From Ischnura elegans (lineage: Eukaryota; Arthropoda; Insecta; Odonata; Coenagrionidae), in contig NC_060248.1 in the NCBI RefSeq assembly GCF_921293095.1, forward strand, positions 11,178,744-11,242,743: a stretch of DNA of 64,000 bases, read 5' to 3'. The translations under genes were made by a program, and so were the position numbers. Under the pieces are notes generated by a model. The model was not told where the DNA came from, did not search any database, and saw only the letters and a list, made by a program, of their open reading frames with translations. Of this stretch, positions 36,960-48,557 are shown piece after piece. Position 1 is the stretch's first letter. Each line of letters begins with the position of its first letter.

Positions 36960-37693
36960 TAAATTCCACTACATACGGTGCGGAAACGTGGACACTGAGG
37001 AAAGAGAACGAGAGAAGATTGGAAGCATTCGAGATGTGGGTATGGAGAAGAATGGAGAGGGTTAAATGGACGGAGAGGCAAAGGAACGACGAACTGCTGG
37101 ACATGGTGGGTGAGGAGAGAATTCCCATACCTATCCGTTTGGAAAAGTATCACTCTTAATTTATCGCTTCTGTCGGACGTGGACATATGGTGGGCCTCAA
37201 AAATTATGTTCCCTGTGTCGCTATCTAACTATTCCCAATTTTTTAAGCAATCTAAGCCTATCGCGCAGCCTCCTAGTCTCCAGCTGCTCCCATCCTAATT
37301 CGCTTAACATCTGACTAACGCTGTCTGTACGCCCGTTTAATTATCATACTTATCTGTATTAATTATAATTTTTATTTAGGAAAAAGAACGACGAAGTGCG
37401 GAAATGGTGGGTGAGGAGAGGCAGCTTTTAGATGAGATACGGAGGAGACAGAAGGTATGGATGGAGTTAGTGCTTAGCGGGGAGGGGATGTTGAAAATGG
37501 TGTTAGAGGGTAAAATGTTAGGGAAACGAGGGTGGGGTAGGAGGAGAATAGGATTTTTAGATAGAATGATTGGGAGTAGGCCTTGCAGTGAATTGAAGAA
37601 GGCAGTGCTGGAAGGAAAGGGAGGCTCCCAGATCACTTCTTTGGTACTCCATGGAAATCTACCTTAATCGGTGGAATACTATAATAATAAGTG
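36960..37693 (+). mobile_element. LINE C-terminal fragment (family B), split by segment X
   Basis: The translation gives YGAETWTLRKENERRLEAFE, WVWRRMERVKWTE and DMVGEER, then, after an interruption at about 37122-37380, a second stretch with GEERQLLDEIRRRQKVW, EGKMLGKRGWGRRRIGF and LKKAVLEGKGGSQ. This is the well-known carboxy end of endonuclease-type LINEs downstream of the reverse transcriptase. A short ATA-rich tail closes it. The DMVGEER part occurs on both sides of the interruption. It is non-functional. Confidence 0.75.
37122..37380 (+). repeat. Segment X, embedded in LINE copies
   Basis: About 255 bases, from CCATACCTATCCGTTTGG to the TAATTATAATTTTTATTT side, recur inverted at about 43345-43605, also joined to a family B LINE. 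It includes TCTCCAGCTGCTCCCATCC and GTCTGTACGCCCG. No end structure was recognised. Confidence 0.6.
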
Positions 37694-38104
37694 CCAATTA
37701 TCATACAAAATGCAAATTTAAAGAGAATAACTTTGGTTTTGAAGGTGAGAAACGCTACCAAAAAAAAACAGACCATATGTGACGGAGCTAGAGGTGCAAC
37801 GTCTTAAATGACCCAAGCACATTAGCGTGGGCACCACTTGAATGTGTGAGCAATCTAATCTGTAATCGCCCCGGGTCGCGTTTCACATACAAGTGCTCGG
37901 CTATGATCTGTCACGAAGGGAGTAGGGGGTTGTGGGGTCGCAAACGAGTCGATAAGAACGCGGAGCGCAGTTTGAAGTTTCTCTCAATTGAGTCGAGGGT
38001 GTCCTTGGGGGTCGTTGGCTCACTTTCTCTCTCTCTCCCCTTGCAGTCACGAAACAAAGTCACAACTCCCTCACTCTTTACGTCCCTCTGCAAAAGAGGT
38101 AAAT

Positions 38105-38712
38105 TAAAATGATGATGAAGCGAACTAAGATCACAGGCTTTCCCTAGTATGAGGAATTCTTCTCGGGTTTTCCACCGGTTCAGATTTCTCATGGCTGACG
38201 TTTCCATGCTCGACTCTTTCATCGCCATCAGGGCAGATGAGCGAGGGCAATGAAATCAAAATGGTTATGCAGTGAAATAGATTCCCAGGCTTTCCCAAGT
38301 AGGAGAAATCATTCTCGGGTTCTCCATCGCGTAAGATTTTCTAAAGTCGACGTTTCGATACTGGACTCGCGCATCACCATTAAGGCAGGTGAGCGAGTGC
38401 AATGAAATCTAAATGGTTATGCTGTGAAAGAGATTCCCAGGATTTCCCAAGTATGAGTAATTCTTCTCGGGTTCTCCATCGGGTCTGATTTTCCACAGCC
38501 GACGTTTCGATACTCGACTCTCGCATCGCCATCAGGTCAGATGAGCGAGGGCAGTGAAATCAAAATGTTTATGCAGTGAAATAGACTCCCAGGATTTATC
38601 TAGTAGGGTAAATTCTTCTCGGGTTCTCCACCGGGTCAGATTTCTTATGGCTGATGTTTCGATGCTCGACAAGCGCATTGTCGTCAGGGCGTAATGCTGA
38701 GGGCAATGCAGT
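38105..38712 (+). repeat. Tandem array, about 152-bp unit, about 4 copies
   Basis: TCTCGGGTT landmarks fall at 38161, 38314, 38465 and 38617, a spacing of 151-153 bases. Each unit carries ATTCTTCTCGGGTTCTCC, GACGTTTCGATACTCGAC, CATCGCCATCAGG and AGCGAGGGCAATGAAATC motifs. The minus-strand frames here (37911-38228 and 38532-38723) are the array itself, not genes. Such arrays often lie in the 3' parts of retroelements. Confidence 0.85.
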
Positions 38713-38754
38713 GGTTCGGACATTTAGAGGAGCAGCAAAAATAAAGCCTCTCAA

Positions 38755-39215
38755 AATTATTCAATGGCGGCGACTATACTCCAAGACGGAGACGAGGAAA
38801 CAGTTGAAAAGAATCGTGCGGACAGTGGCGCTCTACGGATCAGAAATCAGGGCAGTTGGAAGAGCTGACAGCAAAAGACTTTGAAATCATCGATACCTGT
38901 AGATATCAGAGAAAGCTAAAGATAAAATGGACTGAGAGGAAGGGAAGTGAGGAGGTGTGCAGAGAACAATAAAAGACAGGGAACTGTGGAGCGCCAAACG
39001 TTAGATAGTGAAGTCGCCATGCCATCAGACATAGCGATTAACATAGACAATTATGGAGGAAGAAATTGTAGGTAAAGCCACCCGAGGAAGACATAGTAGA
39101 TGATAGATGAAGGAAGACGAGTACTTGGGACAGGTAAAGAAGGAAAAAATGAAGAAATATATTAGGAAACTGACGAAAACTTGCTTTGCAATGGGAGCAA
39201 TGGACGGCTGGAGTA
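38755..39215 (+). mobile_element. LINE C-terminal fragment, decayed
   Basis: Across frames one can read IVRTVALYGSEIRAVGRADS, then a RKLKIKWTERKGSEEV stretch and a GKATRGRHSR stretch. This is the order of the LINE region after the reverse transcriptase. There are several frame breaks. It directly follows the 152-bp array. Confidence 0.6.
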
Positions 39216-39249
39216 TACTAATCTTATGATGGTAAAATTATCAATGAAT

Positions 39250-39511
39250 CAGAAGCGTAACTATGGGGGGGATCAGGGGATATATTCCCCCCAAAGCCTC
39301 AGAGAAATAAAAAATATTGAAAACTATTGTCTTGTTTTGACGTACAATAACTGCACCTGCCATAAATTGAAAAATCATTTTTTATGATATAATGTATTTA
39401 CAGGAATATCATTTTTCAAAAATTTCCCCGATGCATGGGGATGGGTGGTATCTCCCTCCTCCCCCCCCCCCCCCGTCACACCCCCAAAGCATATTCCTAC
39501 TTCCGCCACTG
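39250..39511. mobile_element. hAT-type MITE
   Basis: The ends CAGAAGCGTAAC and CTTCCGCCACTG are imperfect inverted repeats with an exact 8-bp duplication CAATGAAT (39242-39249, 39512-39519). A G-run lies near the left end and a 15-base C-run near the right. The right duplication merges into GAATGAAT repeats. Confidence 0.85.
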
Positions 39512-39600
39512 CAATGAATGAATGAATACATGAATTTATTAAGGAAATACCGACGTTATATCTTGTGCTGTACCTTGGTGGAGACACCCACAAATTTCCG

Positions 39601-40266
39601 AATAGGGTGGTTTCGTTTTATTTTTTTATTGCCTAAATCGAACGATTATTACTCCTGGAGTACGTATTTCACGCTTTTAGATTTTTAAATGATGATATCT
39701 ATTTTTCGAGATTAAATGAAAAGTGAAAATTTTCAAGCGCGCGAAAACGCGACGGGTAAGTATGAATGCCGGGAAAACTCCGTGTGACGTCGTTCTGGTT
39801 CTCGCTACCGCAAGTGAGGTGACCTTGGGGCGAGGCTTTGAGCGCTGATACGACGCAGGATGCTAGCAGGTAGCAGAGCACCCTGCTAGCTGGTAGCGCT
39901 TGGCTTAAATAAGGATTATTATTCCCCTATCAAACGAAGGAAACTTTCCGAACTTAGGTATTTTTAATGTGTGATTATTAAGAGATGTTTCCCTGAGCTC
40001 TGTGCCTCATGCATGCATTAGTAATCTCAGACAATGTAAAACTCCTATCTACTCGTATAGAAACTAGGTCCCTGTGACGTCACATGGAGTGGCATCGCAT
40101 GGGCGCCAATCTGGCCTTTTCAAATGAGGATAAAATTGACCCTTGCCATTCGTCTAAACCGGTATATCTAAAACCAAATAATTTGTGTATTATGAATACA
40201 CTAATGGTTGGTAACGAATCACAATCAATGTCTTTCGTTTTCTTTGATGAAGGAAACTACCCTATT
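39601..40266 (-). mobile_element. F1 inverted-repeat transposon, copy 3
   Basis: Inverted relative to copy 2. Flanks are AA|TAGGGTGG and CCCTA|TT with no duplication. The short frames at 39699-39881 and 40084-40275 recur in other copies but end at the element borders and are not regarded as genes. Confidence 0.88.
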
Positions 40267-41038
40267 GGCAAATGATATAACGTGACGAGAAGAGCGACAG
40301 TCCGTAGACTGCGATAAGAAAGGTTTATCTTTTAATTTTCACGGAAATGACATTTTCTAAGTTTCTCGGTGGACATCCTTAAGATAAGATAACCTAACTA
40401 TAACGCTTGCACAATCAGATGCTTTGCAAAAAAAAATGTTCGACATGATGATAGGACTAAATTTAAAAAACTATTATGATGCAATTTTACAGGAGTCCGT
40501 TAAAACCCCCAATAAGACTATAGGAAGGACTGGATGTCTATGTTTTGGATGTCCATGTTTTTTATATTCATTCTACGGTTTTATGAACGTAATAAGATGT
40601 ATTTCCATTTCTGCATGTCTACATGTGATTATGGCTGTGTCTGTATTTCCGGCAAAAAATAATCTTTTACGCACGTAAAAACCCCGGATGCCGAAAGAAT
40701 ATATGTACAAGGATTTATATCGAGTTAATTTTAGAAAACGCATGCAAACTGATATCGTATATTCTAAAGTAATACATGGCGATCAGGACGCAAAGATTTC
40801 GGGAAGTTACGCCAATATCCACGAACTTTATTAAAGATAGTACCCACAGAAGCTTACAAATACATTATCAGACAATCGTTCTAAAAGATATTCCTAAGAA
40901 AATATGTTTTTATTTTTTGCGGTGGTTCGCTTCCGCATCGATCTTCTTATCTCATACCGTTTCTAATTTTGTACTCGTACCGTAATCCAGAGAAATATTC
41001 TAAACAAAATGTCTTGATTTCCGTTTAACACTAGAACC

Positions 41039-41612
41039 GCTGAACTTCCCAACCCCACCAAAACCGCGGCATGGGACCTTTTTGTCCCATTGACAAAATA
41101 CGTTGTCATAATTAAGTATAATTGACGGTTTTTTGTGGTTTTTGTGAACAAAACACGTGGTTAGGTGATGCTTAAAACGTTTTATCAAGTATAAGTAGGA
41201 ATACAGTAAACTTATTTTGACAGCAAAAGTGTTGTTTGTCAAGAGGGGCGCAGCGCCGGGCAGAGGTGACGCGGCCGGCGCTGCGTGAGTAGGCGGCCGG
41301 CGCAGTGCACAGATTTTATTCCCTTCTGCGCTTCTAACTGGCAGAATAACGGTATCTGTGCATCGATACCCTTCGTAATAAACTGTTATTATGCTAAATA
41401 CAAAATAAATGTACAAAAAAACTGAAATTGTATGTTTTGTATGTTTGGGACTCGCAACCAAACATCGTACAATATGTTTGATATGACCATTCGAAAGAGC
41501 ATAAAAAAGAGTAAAAGTCAGTAAATTTTAAAGGGATCAAACCACTAGTACATGAATGGCAAACATTTGCAAAGGGCGATGGGACAAAAAAGTCCCGTCC
41601 GCGGTTCTAGTG
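41039..41612. mobile_element. piggyBac-type MITE
   Basis: TTAA is duplicated (41035-41038, 41613-41616). The ends CACTAGAACCGC and GCGGTTCTAGTG are perfect inverted repeats. Inside each end is a subterminal palindrome, GGGACCTTTTTGTCCC on the left and GGGACAAAAAAGTCCC on the right. The middle has a GC-rich GCGGCCGGCGC-type patch (about 41260-41310). It is 574 bases long, and the frame at 41000-41461 only overlaps it by chance. Confidence 0.88.
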
Positions 41613-41669
41613 TTAAATGAGCTTAACAGGCATTGTGATGGTAAAAAATTAAGTTCAAGTCTTACGTAG

Positions 41670-42400
41670 AATACACTGCGATCATAAGCATAAGCCAGCA
41701 ATCCTGAGGTTGATTTGACGCAACTCTCCATGCCGCTATTCTTTTCAGAGTAACGAATTCCTTCTCTTTAACCTGTCCTATGAAACTCATTCGGGGCCGT
41801 CCCTTGCTCTTCTTCCCTTCCACCTGTCCCTCTACGATTGTTTTCATCAGGCCATCATGTCTCATAATGTGGCCAACTTAGTTGCCCCGTCTTCTCCTTA
41901 AAGTTTTTAGAATACTTCTCTTTTCTCCCATTCTTCTTAGCACTTCCTCGTTACTTACACGGTCAATCCATTTTATCTTCATCATTCTTCGGTAGCACCA
42001 CATTTCGAATGCTTCCACTCTTGACTTCTCTGCTGCTGTCAACGCTCAAGCTTAGAGAAACATGATTCATATATATCATCTAAGGAACTGCATCCTTATT
42101 TCTAATTAATATTCTCAGCTGTAAGAAGACATTTCTTTTTGTAGAAAGTCCTCTTTGTCTGCGATATTTTACTATTTCTTTCTTGCTTCGTGCATCGTCG
42201 GTAATTCGGTTTCCTAGGTGACAAAACTCTTTCACCTCTTCTAGCATTTGTTTTCCTCGTTCAACGTTTGTCATAGCCTCCTCGCTTTTGCTGCACACTA
42301 ATATCTTAGTCTTCTTTGCGTTGATTTCATTCTGATATCTGGCCATCGTCCGTTTCGTGCCAATCAAAATATTTTTCAAATCAGTCTCTGTAATTCTTAT
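41670..42400 (-). mobile_element. LINE C-terminal fragment (family A)
   Basis: On the minus strand it reads NEINAKKTKILVCSKSEEA, VKEFCHLGNRITDDARSKKE, a degenerate middle with FEMWCYRRM-like and RWID-like pieces, then MRHDGLMKTIVEGQVEGKK and KGRPRMSFIGQVKEKEF. It ends in the family 3' terminus GGATTGCTGGCTTATG. It is the longest family A copy in the window. Frame shifts and stops separate the parts, and the RT core is absent. Confidence 0.8.
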
Positions 42401-42959
42401 ATGACTGCTATGTCGTTAACGCATCGCAGCATGCTAAATATTTTTAAATCACCATATTTTAAACATCAGACAATCCTCTCAATTTAAATACCAGATAGCG
42501 GCGAAAAGAATGTACGAAGCGACGCCAAAATCCGTGAACTTTTATAAATCATCCCGCCTTTTTTTTGGAGAGGTTGCCTTAAAAATTTTCCTTGACAGTT
42601 TCAGCCGATTTAGAAAGTCATTTATTAGCTTTGGGAGGGATCTTCCCCCCCTCCCCTCCCCTCCTCCCACCGAATCAAATCCTGGAGGGTTCAGGGTCTC
42701 TTTCTACTCGCAGCGAAAACCTTCGATCCGCCAACGGAACTTTCTCCGCCAGTAGGGATTCATCTCCCGGCGGGCACTGGGCCACGTCAGGGGCTAAATC
42801 CTTTTGGGGGAGTTGAGGGGAGGGAATTAAACCATTCACTCCACCCCCTACGGCACATTTTCCCTTTCGAGGGTTTTCACCCCTCTTCAAATCGAGGGCA
42901 ACTAACTCTTCTTACTTCTTGATCCAATGGCGGTGCAAATGGCGGGCACACCGTAATTA

Positions 42960-43340
42960 GAATAATAATATTATTATTATTATAGTATTCTACCGATTAA
43001 GATAGGTTTCCATGGAGAGCTAAAGAAGTGATCTGGGAGCCTCCCTTTCCTTTCAGTGCTGCCTTCTTAAATTCACTGTAATTTACTCTCTTTCGATCTA
43101 TTTAAAAATCCTATTCTTTTCCTTCCCCTCCCTCGTTTCCCTAACATTCTACCCTCTAACACCATTTTCAACATCCCCTCCCCGCTAAGTACTTACTCCA
43201 TCCATACCTTCTGTCTCCTCCGTATCTCATCTAAAAGATGCCTCTCCTCACCCACCATGTCCAGCACTTCGTCGTTCTTCCTACTCTCCGTCCATTTCAC
43301 CCTCTCCATTCTTCTCCATACCTACATCTCGAATAAGAAT
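42960..43340 (-). mobile_element. LINE C-terminal fragment (family B)
   Basis: The minus strand matches the family B tail at 37.4-37.69 kb closely: a GEERHLLDEIRRRQKVW-like stretch down to GGSQITS, followed by TACCGATTAAGATAGG and an ATT microsatellite (42961-42983). It is joined to segment X at about 43340. Confidence 0.75.
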
Positions 43341-43770
43341 AATATAGACAATAAAAATCATAATTAATACTGATAAGTCTGATATTTAAACGGGCGTACA
43401 GACAGCGTTAGTCAGATGCTAAGCGAATTAGGATGAGAGCAGCTGGAGACTCGGAGGCTGCGCGCTAGGCTTACATTGCTTGAAAAATTGAGACTATATA
43501 GATAGCGACACGGGGAGCATGATTTTTGAGCCCCACCATATGTCCAGGTCCGACAGAAACGATAAATAAAGGGAGATATTTTTCCAAACGGATAGGTATC
43601 GGAATTCGTTTTTCACCATTACCTTAAAGGACTTTGATAAATGCTAGTCATAATTTCGTTACAGCATTTCCTTCTATGTATAAACGGCTGGTGTCCAAAC
43701 ACCCCCTGCCACACGCCTTTCAGGCGGCTTGCGGGGTATTATGTAAAAGTAGATGAATATCCGAAGATTC
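43340..43770 (-). repeat. Segment X plus CR1-like tail
   Basis: Segment X (to about 43605) is followed by a stretch that also occurs at 49.75-49.91 kb: ATTCGTTTTTC, AAAGGACTTTG, GGCTGGTGT and CACCCCCTGCCACACGCC. It ends in GTAGATGA-type sequence. This suggests X may be the 5' part of the same LINE 3' UTR. Confidence 0.5.
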
Positions 43771-45300
43771 AAGCGAGATGATGTGGAATTTTTCGCTATT
43801 GAAATAAATACATACTTGCAATTTTCGTGGATTATAAAATTTATTACGACCTATGTCTCAACGTTACTAAATAACCTTCATGATCTTCAAGATTAGTAAC
43901 ATTGAAACCGAGGTCTGAATAAATTTTATAATCCTGGGAATTGAAAGTATTTATTTCAGTACTAAGTTAATATTCAACAATGGCGCGAATGACGAGCAGA
44001 TCGTTTTAAGTGGAGGCATAATAGCATAGGGCCTACAGAAAGCACGTTAAACAAGGGGTCCGTCATATTTTTCTACTCAAGGTGAAGAAGGAAAGCATAG
44101 CCTCATATTATCAGTATGCCCAAGAAAACTCAATTATTTTATCCAATGATAGTCCTTTTCAACACATATGCGAAGAAAGTTCGTTGGATGCGATACCTAA
44201 TTTTAGCCTTTAATAACTAGTGAAAATTACTAATCAACAATTAATTGTAAATTAAAACTTAGTGGCAATTTTTCTCAAATGGGTACTTCAATTTTCTTCA
44301 CACGACCGGTTTCTACACATTTTGTATTATCGTGAAGAATTAAGCCGGTATTCCACCAGATTAAGCCCGAAGAAGCTCTATATTATCCATTACATTGATG
44401 GAATGCATCATAAACGTTACGTACACTGACGCAACATAAAGTTCGAATTTACAGCAGCTTCACATAACCGCAAAACAGGCTAGCTTAATGGAAGTACCAT
44501 TAACGCGGTAGATCACCATGGTGGCCGCATCAACAAACACGCTTCTGCTGTCACATCTATTAAACACTGACGCCATCTCCAAAAAACCTGAATGCATTAT
44601 TCGAATGCTTCATCCGCAGAATTTAATTCGGAGTTGACATGATCCATATCGTGGCGTGAAATTTGGCAATCAAGTCACAAATGACTCGTGGTGCTCAGTG
44701 CTAGGTTACTACCGTGTCACCATGGAAATAACACTTCGTGAAAAAATCAGTGAATTGGGGTAACGAATATTAATAAAATGACTTCCTAATGGCGGGCATC
44801 ATAATAAGAAGTAATTTAATGGTTAGAGTGCCTTTCAATTGAAGACGAGGGACTTAGTTCAGCCAGTCGAGCTTCCATCTCTGCAAACCCTCGTAGCATA
44901 ATTATGTAGACTAATCTTCATTCTACGGAATACCATTTGCTTAAAGATATGGTATATAATGCATTTCTTCGGGAATTGGTTAACATACTTCTCAAAAGGG
45001 AGCCTATACATCTAATTAAAGCTTTTTCTGCGGGTATGTTAACAATCGTGCGATCTGTGACTCCTCTCTCAATTGTAGTTAGAACCTATAACACTTCATT
45101 ACCCTCATTATTTCCGCAAATATTTAAGAGTCTAGATGTAGGGTCGATTCAGGTATTCAACCCTTAGGTTGATGGGATAGTTCAGGGTCGAGCTAACCAA
45201 AGAATAAGCCACCGGTGGGTGAATAATACGTACGTATCTTAAACTAGGCTATATCGCTATCAGAGTGAATTTAGTTTGGGCTATAGTGTCCGAAAGCTTC
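43771..45300. other. No gene recognised
   Basis: AT-rich sequence. The frame at 44937-45167 (76 codons) has no known motif, and I see no other structure. Confidence 0.3.
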
Positions 45301-45302
45301 AC

Positions 45303-45351
45303 CTAAGTTCTGAACCAGTAACCTTTCAGTCAAGAGGTAAGCGTTCTACCC
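45303..45351 (-). mobile_element. tRNA-like SINE piece cut by F1 copy 4
   Basis: The minus strand reads TTGGGTAGAACGCTTACC (A-box-like) and then ACTGGTTCAGAAC (B-box-like). F1 copy 4 begins at its 5' side. It is too diverged for a tRNA gene. Confidence 0.35.
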
Positions 45352-46016
45352 AATAGGGTAGTTTCCTTCATCAAAGAAAACGAAAGGCAATGATTGCGAT
45401 TCGTTACCCACCATTAGTGTATTCATAATATACAAAGTATTTGGTTTTAGAAATACCGGTTTAGACGAATGTCAACGGCCAATTTTAACCGAATTTGAAA
45501 AAGGCCACATTGGCGCCCATGCGATGCCACTCCACGTGACGTCACAGGGACCTAGTTTCTATACGAGTAGATAGGAGTTTTACATCGTCTGAGGTTACCA
45601 ATGCATGCATGAGGCACAGAGCTCAGGGAAACATGTCTTAATAATCACCAAATAAAACTGGCTGAGGTCGGAAAGTTCTCTTCGTTTGATAAGGTAATAA
45701 TAATCCTTATTTAAGACAAGCGCTACCAGCTAGCATGGTACTCTGCTACCTGCTAGCATCCTGCGTCGTATCAGCGCTCAAAGTCTCGCCTCAAAGTCAC
45801 CTCACTTGCGGCAGCGGGAACCAGAAATACGTCACCCGGAGTTTTCCCGGCATTCATACTTAGTCGTCGCGTTTTCGCGCGCTTGAAATTTTCCATTTTT
45901 CATTAAATCGCGAAAAATAGATATCGTCATATAAATCAAAATGCGTGAAATGCGTACTCCAGGAGTAATAATCTTTCGATTTAGGCAATAAAAAAATAAT
46001 AGGAAACTACCCTATT
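45352..46016 (+). mobile_element. F1 inverted-repeat transposon, copy 4
   Basis: Full-length, AA|TAGGGTAGTTTCC to GGAAACTACCCTA|TT, with no duplication. Close to copy 2 along its whole length. Confidence 0.88.
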
Positions 46017-46465
46017 GTTGGAACAGCGGACACGCCTACTTCCAAACTCTCATCGAGACAGAATCTCATAATTCGATATGATTCCGTTCTTCTGAGACTG
46101 GCCATCAAGTCTCTAGGTTTATTCACCTCTGGACACGTAGGTGAACTCTCACAGCAATCACACGCTACTGTCTCCATTTTCATATTAATCGTACTCATGC
46201 AGTTTGACAAAGGGACTTGTGAACGAGGCGTTATTGCAGCATAATAATTGGGTGTTAAACTGATTTTTTGTAGACGAGTAGACCAGTGACGTCATGGCAA
46301 AATTAGCATTGCCGGAACGCACTTTCCTCAACTTTTTTAGAAGTGAAATAGTACTCTATGTGTTTTTTATCAAAAGTTATTATTTATATTTTATTACAAA
46401 ATATTTTTTTTGTTACGAATAGGAAATCTGCCTTCGACTGTAATCTTTCCAGATTATCGTTAGAG

Positions 46466-46640
46466 TATTCTACCGATTAAAGTAGGCTTGCATGGAGTAT
46501 TTAAGAAGTATTCTGATAATATCCCGTCCCTTCATGGACTTCCCTTTTCAATTCACGATAAGGCCTACTGCCTTTTATTCTAGCCAAATTCTCATTTTCT
46601 TCCATCCTCTCAGGCGTTGGTCTAATCGTAGGCAATTTAT
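46466..46640 (-). mobile_element. LINE 3' scrap (family B)
   Basis: It starts with the family B 3' terminus TATTCTACCGATTAAAGTAG and continues with a degenerate version of the C-terminal coding tail. Confidence 0.5.
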
Positions 46641-47126
46641 TTATTCGACAGATGTTATATGATATTTATGACTTAAACGAAAGGGAGAGCTTACCAATGA
46701 ATGAATTTTCAGGCTAATAATTAAGACATTTATTTTGTCCCTGAAAACTTGTTTACCTTCAAAAATATGAACTATTGAGATTTAGGCCATTTGCCGCCGT
46801 TTCGGAAAGTCATTTGGCATTTTCAAGGCTTATATGAGAGGGACGATGAATACAAAAATGGTGAGGTATTAAATATTAATTTTACCATGCAAGAAGTGTC
46901 CAATAAAGCATTTTAACTAGCAGATGCTAAAATTAAAATATAAATTAAGACAACTGATATTAAATAACTTTTACGTATTTGTATAGCTACCTAAACAACT
47001 AGAGTACCTAAAAGTATTAAAAGGGCAATTTAGGTAAAGGTAGCATTGTTTTTTGTTTTACCTAAACCTCAAGAGATAATATTTAAAAAATAAAGCAAAT
47101 AATAATTTTAGCTAATTTAAGAACAT

Positions 47127-47446
47127 GGGGGATCGGGTTGGTGTGGTGGCTAGAGTGTTGGCTTCCCATCCCGTGGGCTCGGGTTCGAATCCCGGCAGTG
47201 GCAGAGAATTTTCAGAGATTGCCCGATCCCTGCTTGAATGTCGTGTGGAGGACATTTCAAGCGCAACACTCCGTCCGTCGGATGGGATGTAAACCGTGGT
47301 CCCCTTGGCGCTTTTCGTTAAGAGCAGGCTAATGCCGACGCCGGGTTTCTCTCCACCCTTCCTTACCCATCCTTCCCTCATGGCGCAAATGACCTCAGCT
47401 GTCGGTCGCCTCCTCGAAATACAATGCCGAAATACCATACCATACC
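47127..47446 (+). mobile_element. SINE family S1, full-length reference copy
   Basis: The head is tRNA-derived: A box in TGGTGGCTAGAGTGTTGG and B box GGGTTCGAATCCC, correctly spaced for RNA polymerase III. A roughly 230-base unrelated body follows, and the 3' tail is ATACC repeats. The minus-strand frame at 47112-47438 is an artefact of the element. Three other copies lie at 21.2, 23.7 and 25.2 kb, all in the opposite orientation. Confidence 0.88.
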
Positions 47447-48557
47447 TTTAAGTAGAACATGCAAAAGCAATAGACGTACCTTAGGAATTGGGTGCATTCT
47501 TCCATAGCGACCGAACGGACTTTAAAATGTAGTTTGTAACTGGTTACGCCAATGAGAGGCTAAAATTTCGGGTGTCAATGACCTACCTTATCCTACAACA
47601 AGGGTGTGTAGGCGCAGTTCACATTTGACGGATAATTTCAGTTATCGCCGCTTTTTTAAAGGCGGAAGTGATAAATAAAACTCCTCATTCACAATTCCTG
47701 ATTCACTTCAAGGTGAATGAGAATTCTTTTTTCCGCAAAGGCTAATATATCCAGGAAGATAGGGTAACCGGCTCGAGAAGTATGAGCTGAAAGGAGCAGC
47801 TTTACGGTTTTTATCACAGAAAACGTTGAAATTTTTGTGCATCCCATAAACATGATGGTAGAAATCCCAGGAATCAAGGACAATAAAAAGATTTCGTCGA
47901 ATTCATTTTTATGTCGCAGCAATAGATATTGTTTCAAGTATGCTCTTATTAAAATATTATCAGATTTTTTAGAATAATTAATTATCATAAATTTGGCGTA
48001 ATTTACTGTGAACAGTTATAGAACCGAAAGAATGTTCAAATTTTCGTTAGATCTTGAGGCATTAATTTTCAGTAAAGAATGAAAAGGAAAACGCCACAAC
48101 ATTTAATGATTTAATGCTCATAATGGAATGGCCAAAAGTGAAAACTAGCGAAAGTCGTTTAAAAAAGAACTTTAGCAGTAATTGGCCACTTAAAATAAAT
48201 TTCGAGAGATTAAAAAAAAATCAGGAAACAATATGGGAAAACGGATTAATTTACGCGATCTAAAAGAGTAAACTTTTCCGAGGACAAGAATTCAGTACAA
48301 ATGTGGAAGGAAGAACGTTGGGATTTTTCGGCAGGCGAATCAGGAGTGAATGCACTCTTCCAGTTAGTCGATAATAACCTCACGGTGAAGGCCTTAAGCG
48401 GTTTATTTCCAGAGTCAAGGACAGCGCCACCAACTCGGGCAACGAATTACAGTGCTGTTCACCTTCGATCCTTCCGCTCAGCGGCAGATACATACGGGGG
48501 ACAAAAGGGGCGCCCTCTTTCGGGTCCCCACGCATTTCCTAACATTGCAGAACCACA
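47447..48557. other. No gene recognised
   Basis: Frames at 47689-47988 and 48301-48576 carry no known motif. The stretch is otherwise AT-rich. Confidence 0.3.

Noticed and set aside
39699..39881. Similar about 60-codon minus frames at 39699-39881 and 48655-48840
   Set aside because: Both are the same stretch of F1 and are shared because the element is shared. The frame is not kept open in the remaining copies and has no domain.
47112..47438. 108-codon minus-strand frame with a PGFEPEPTGWEA motif
   Set aside because: Translation of the antisense strand of SINE S1; the related frame at 25358-25564 is the same part of another copy. The motif is the tRNA-like head read backwards.
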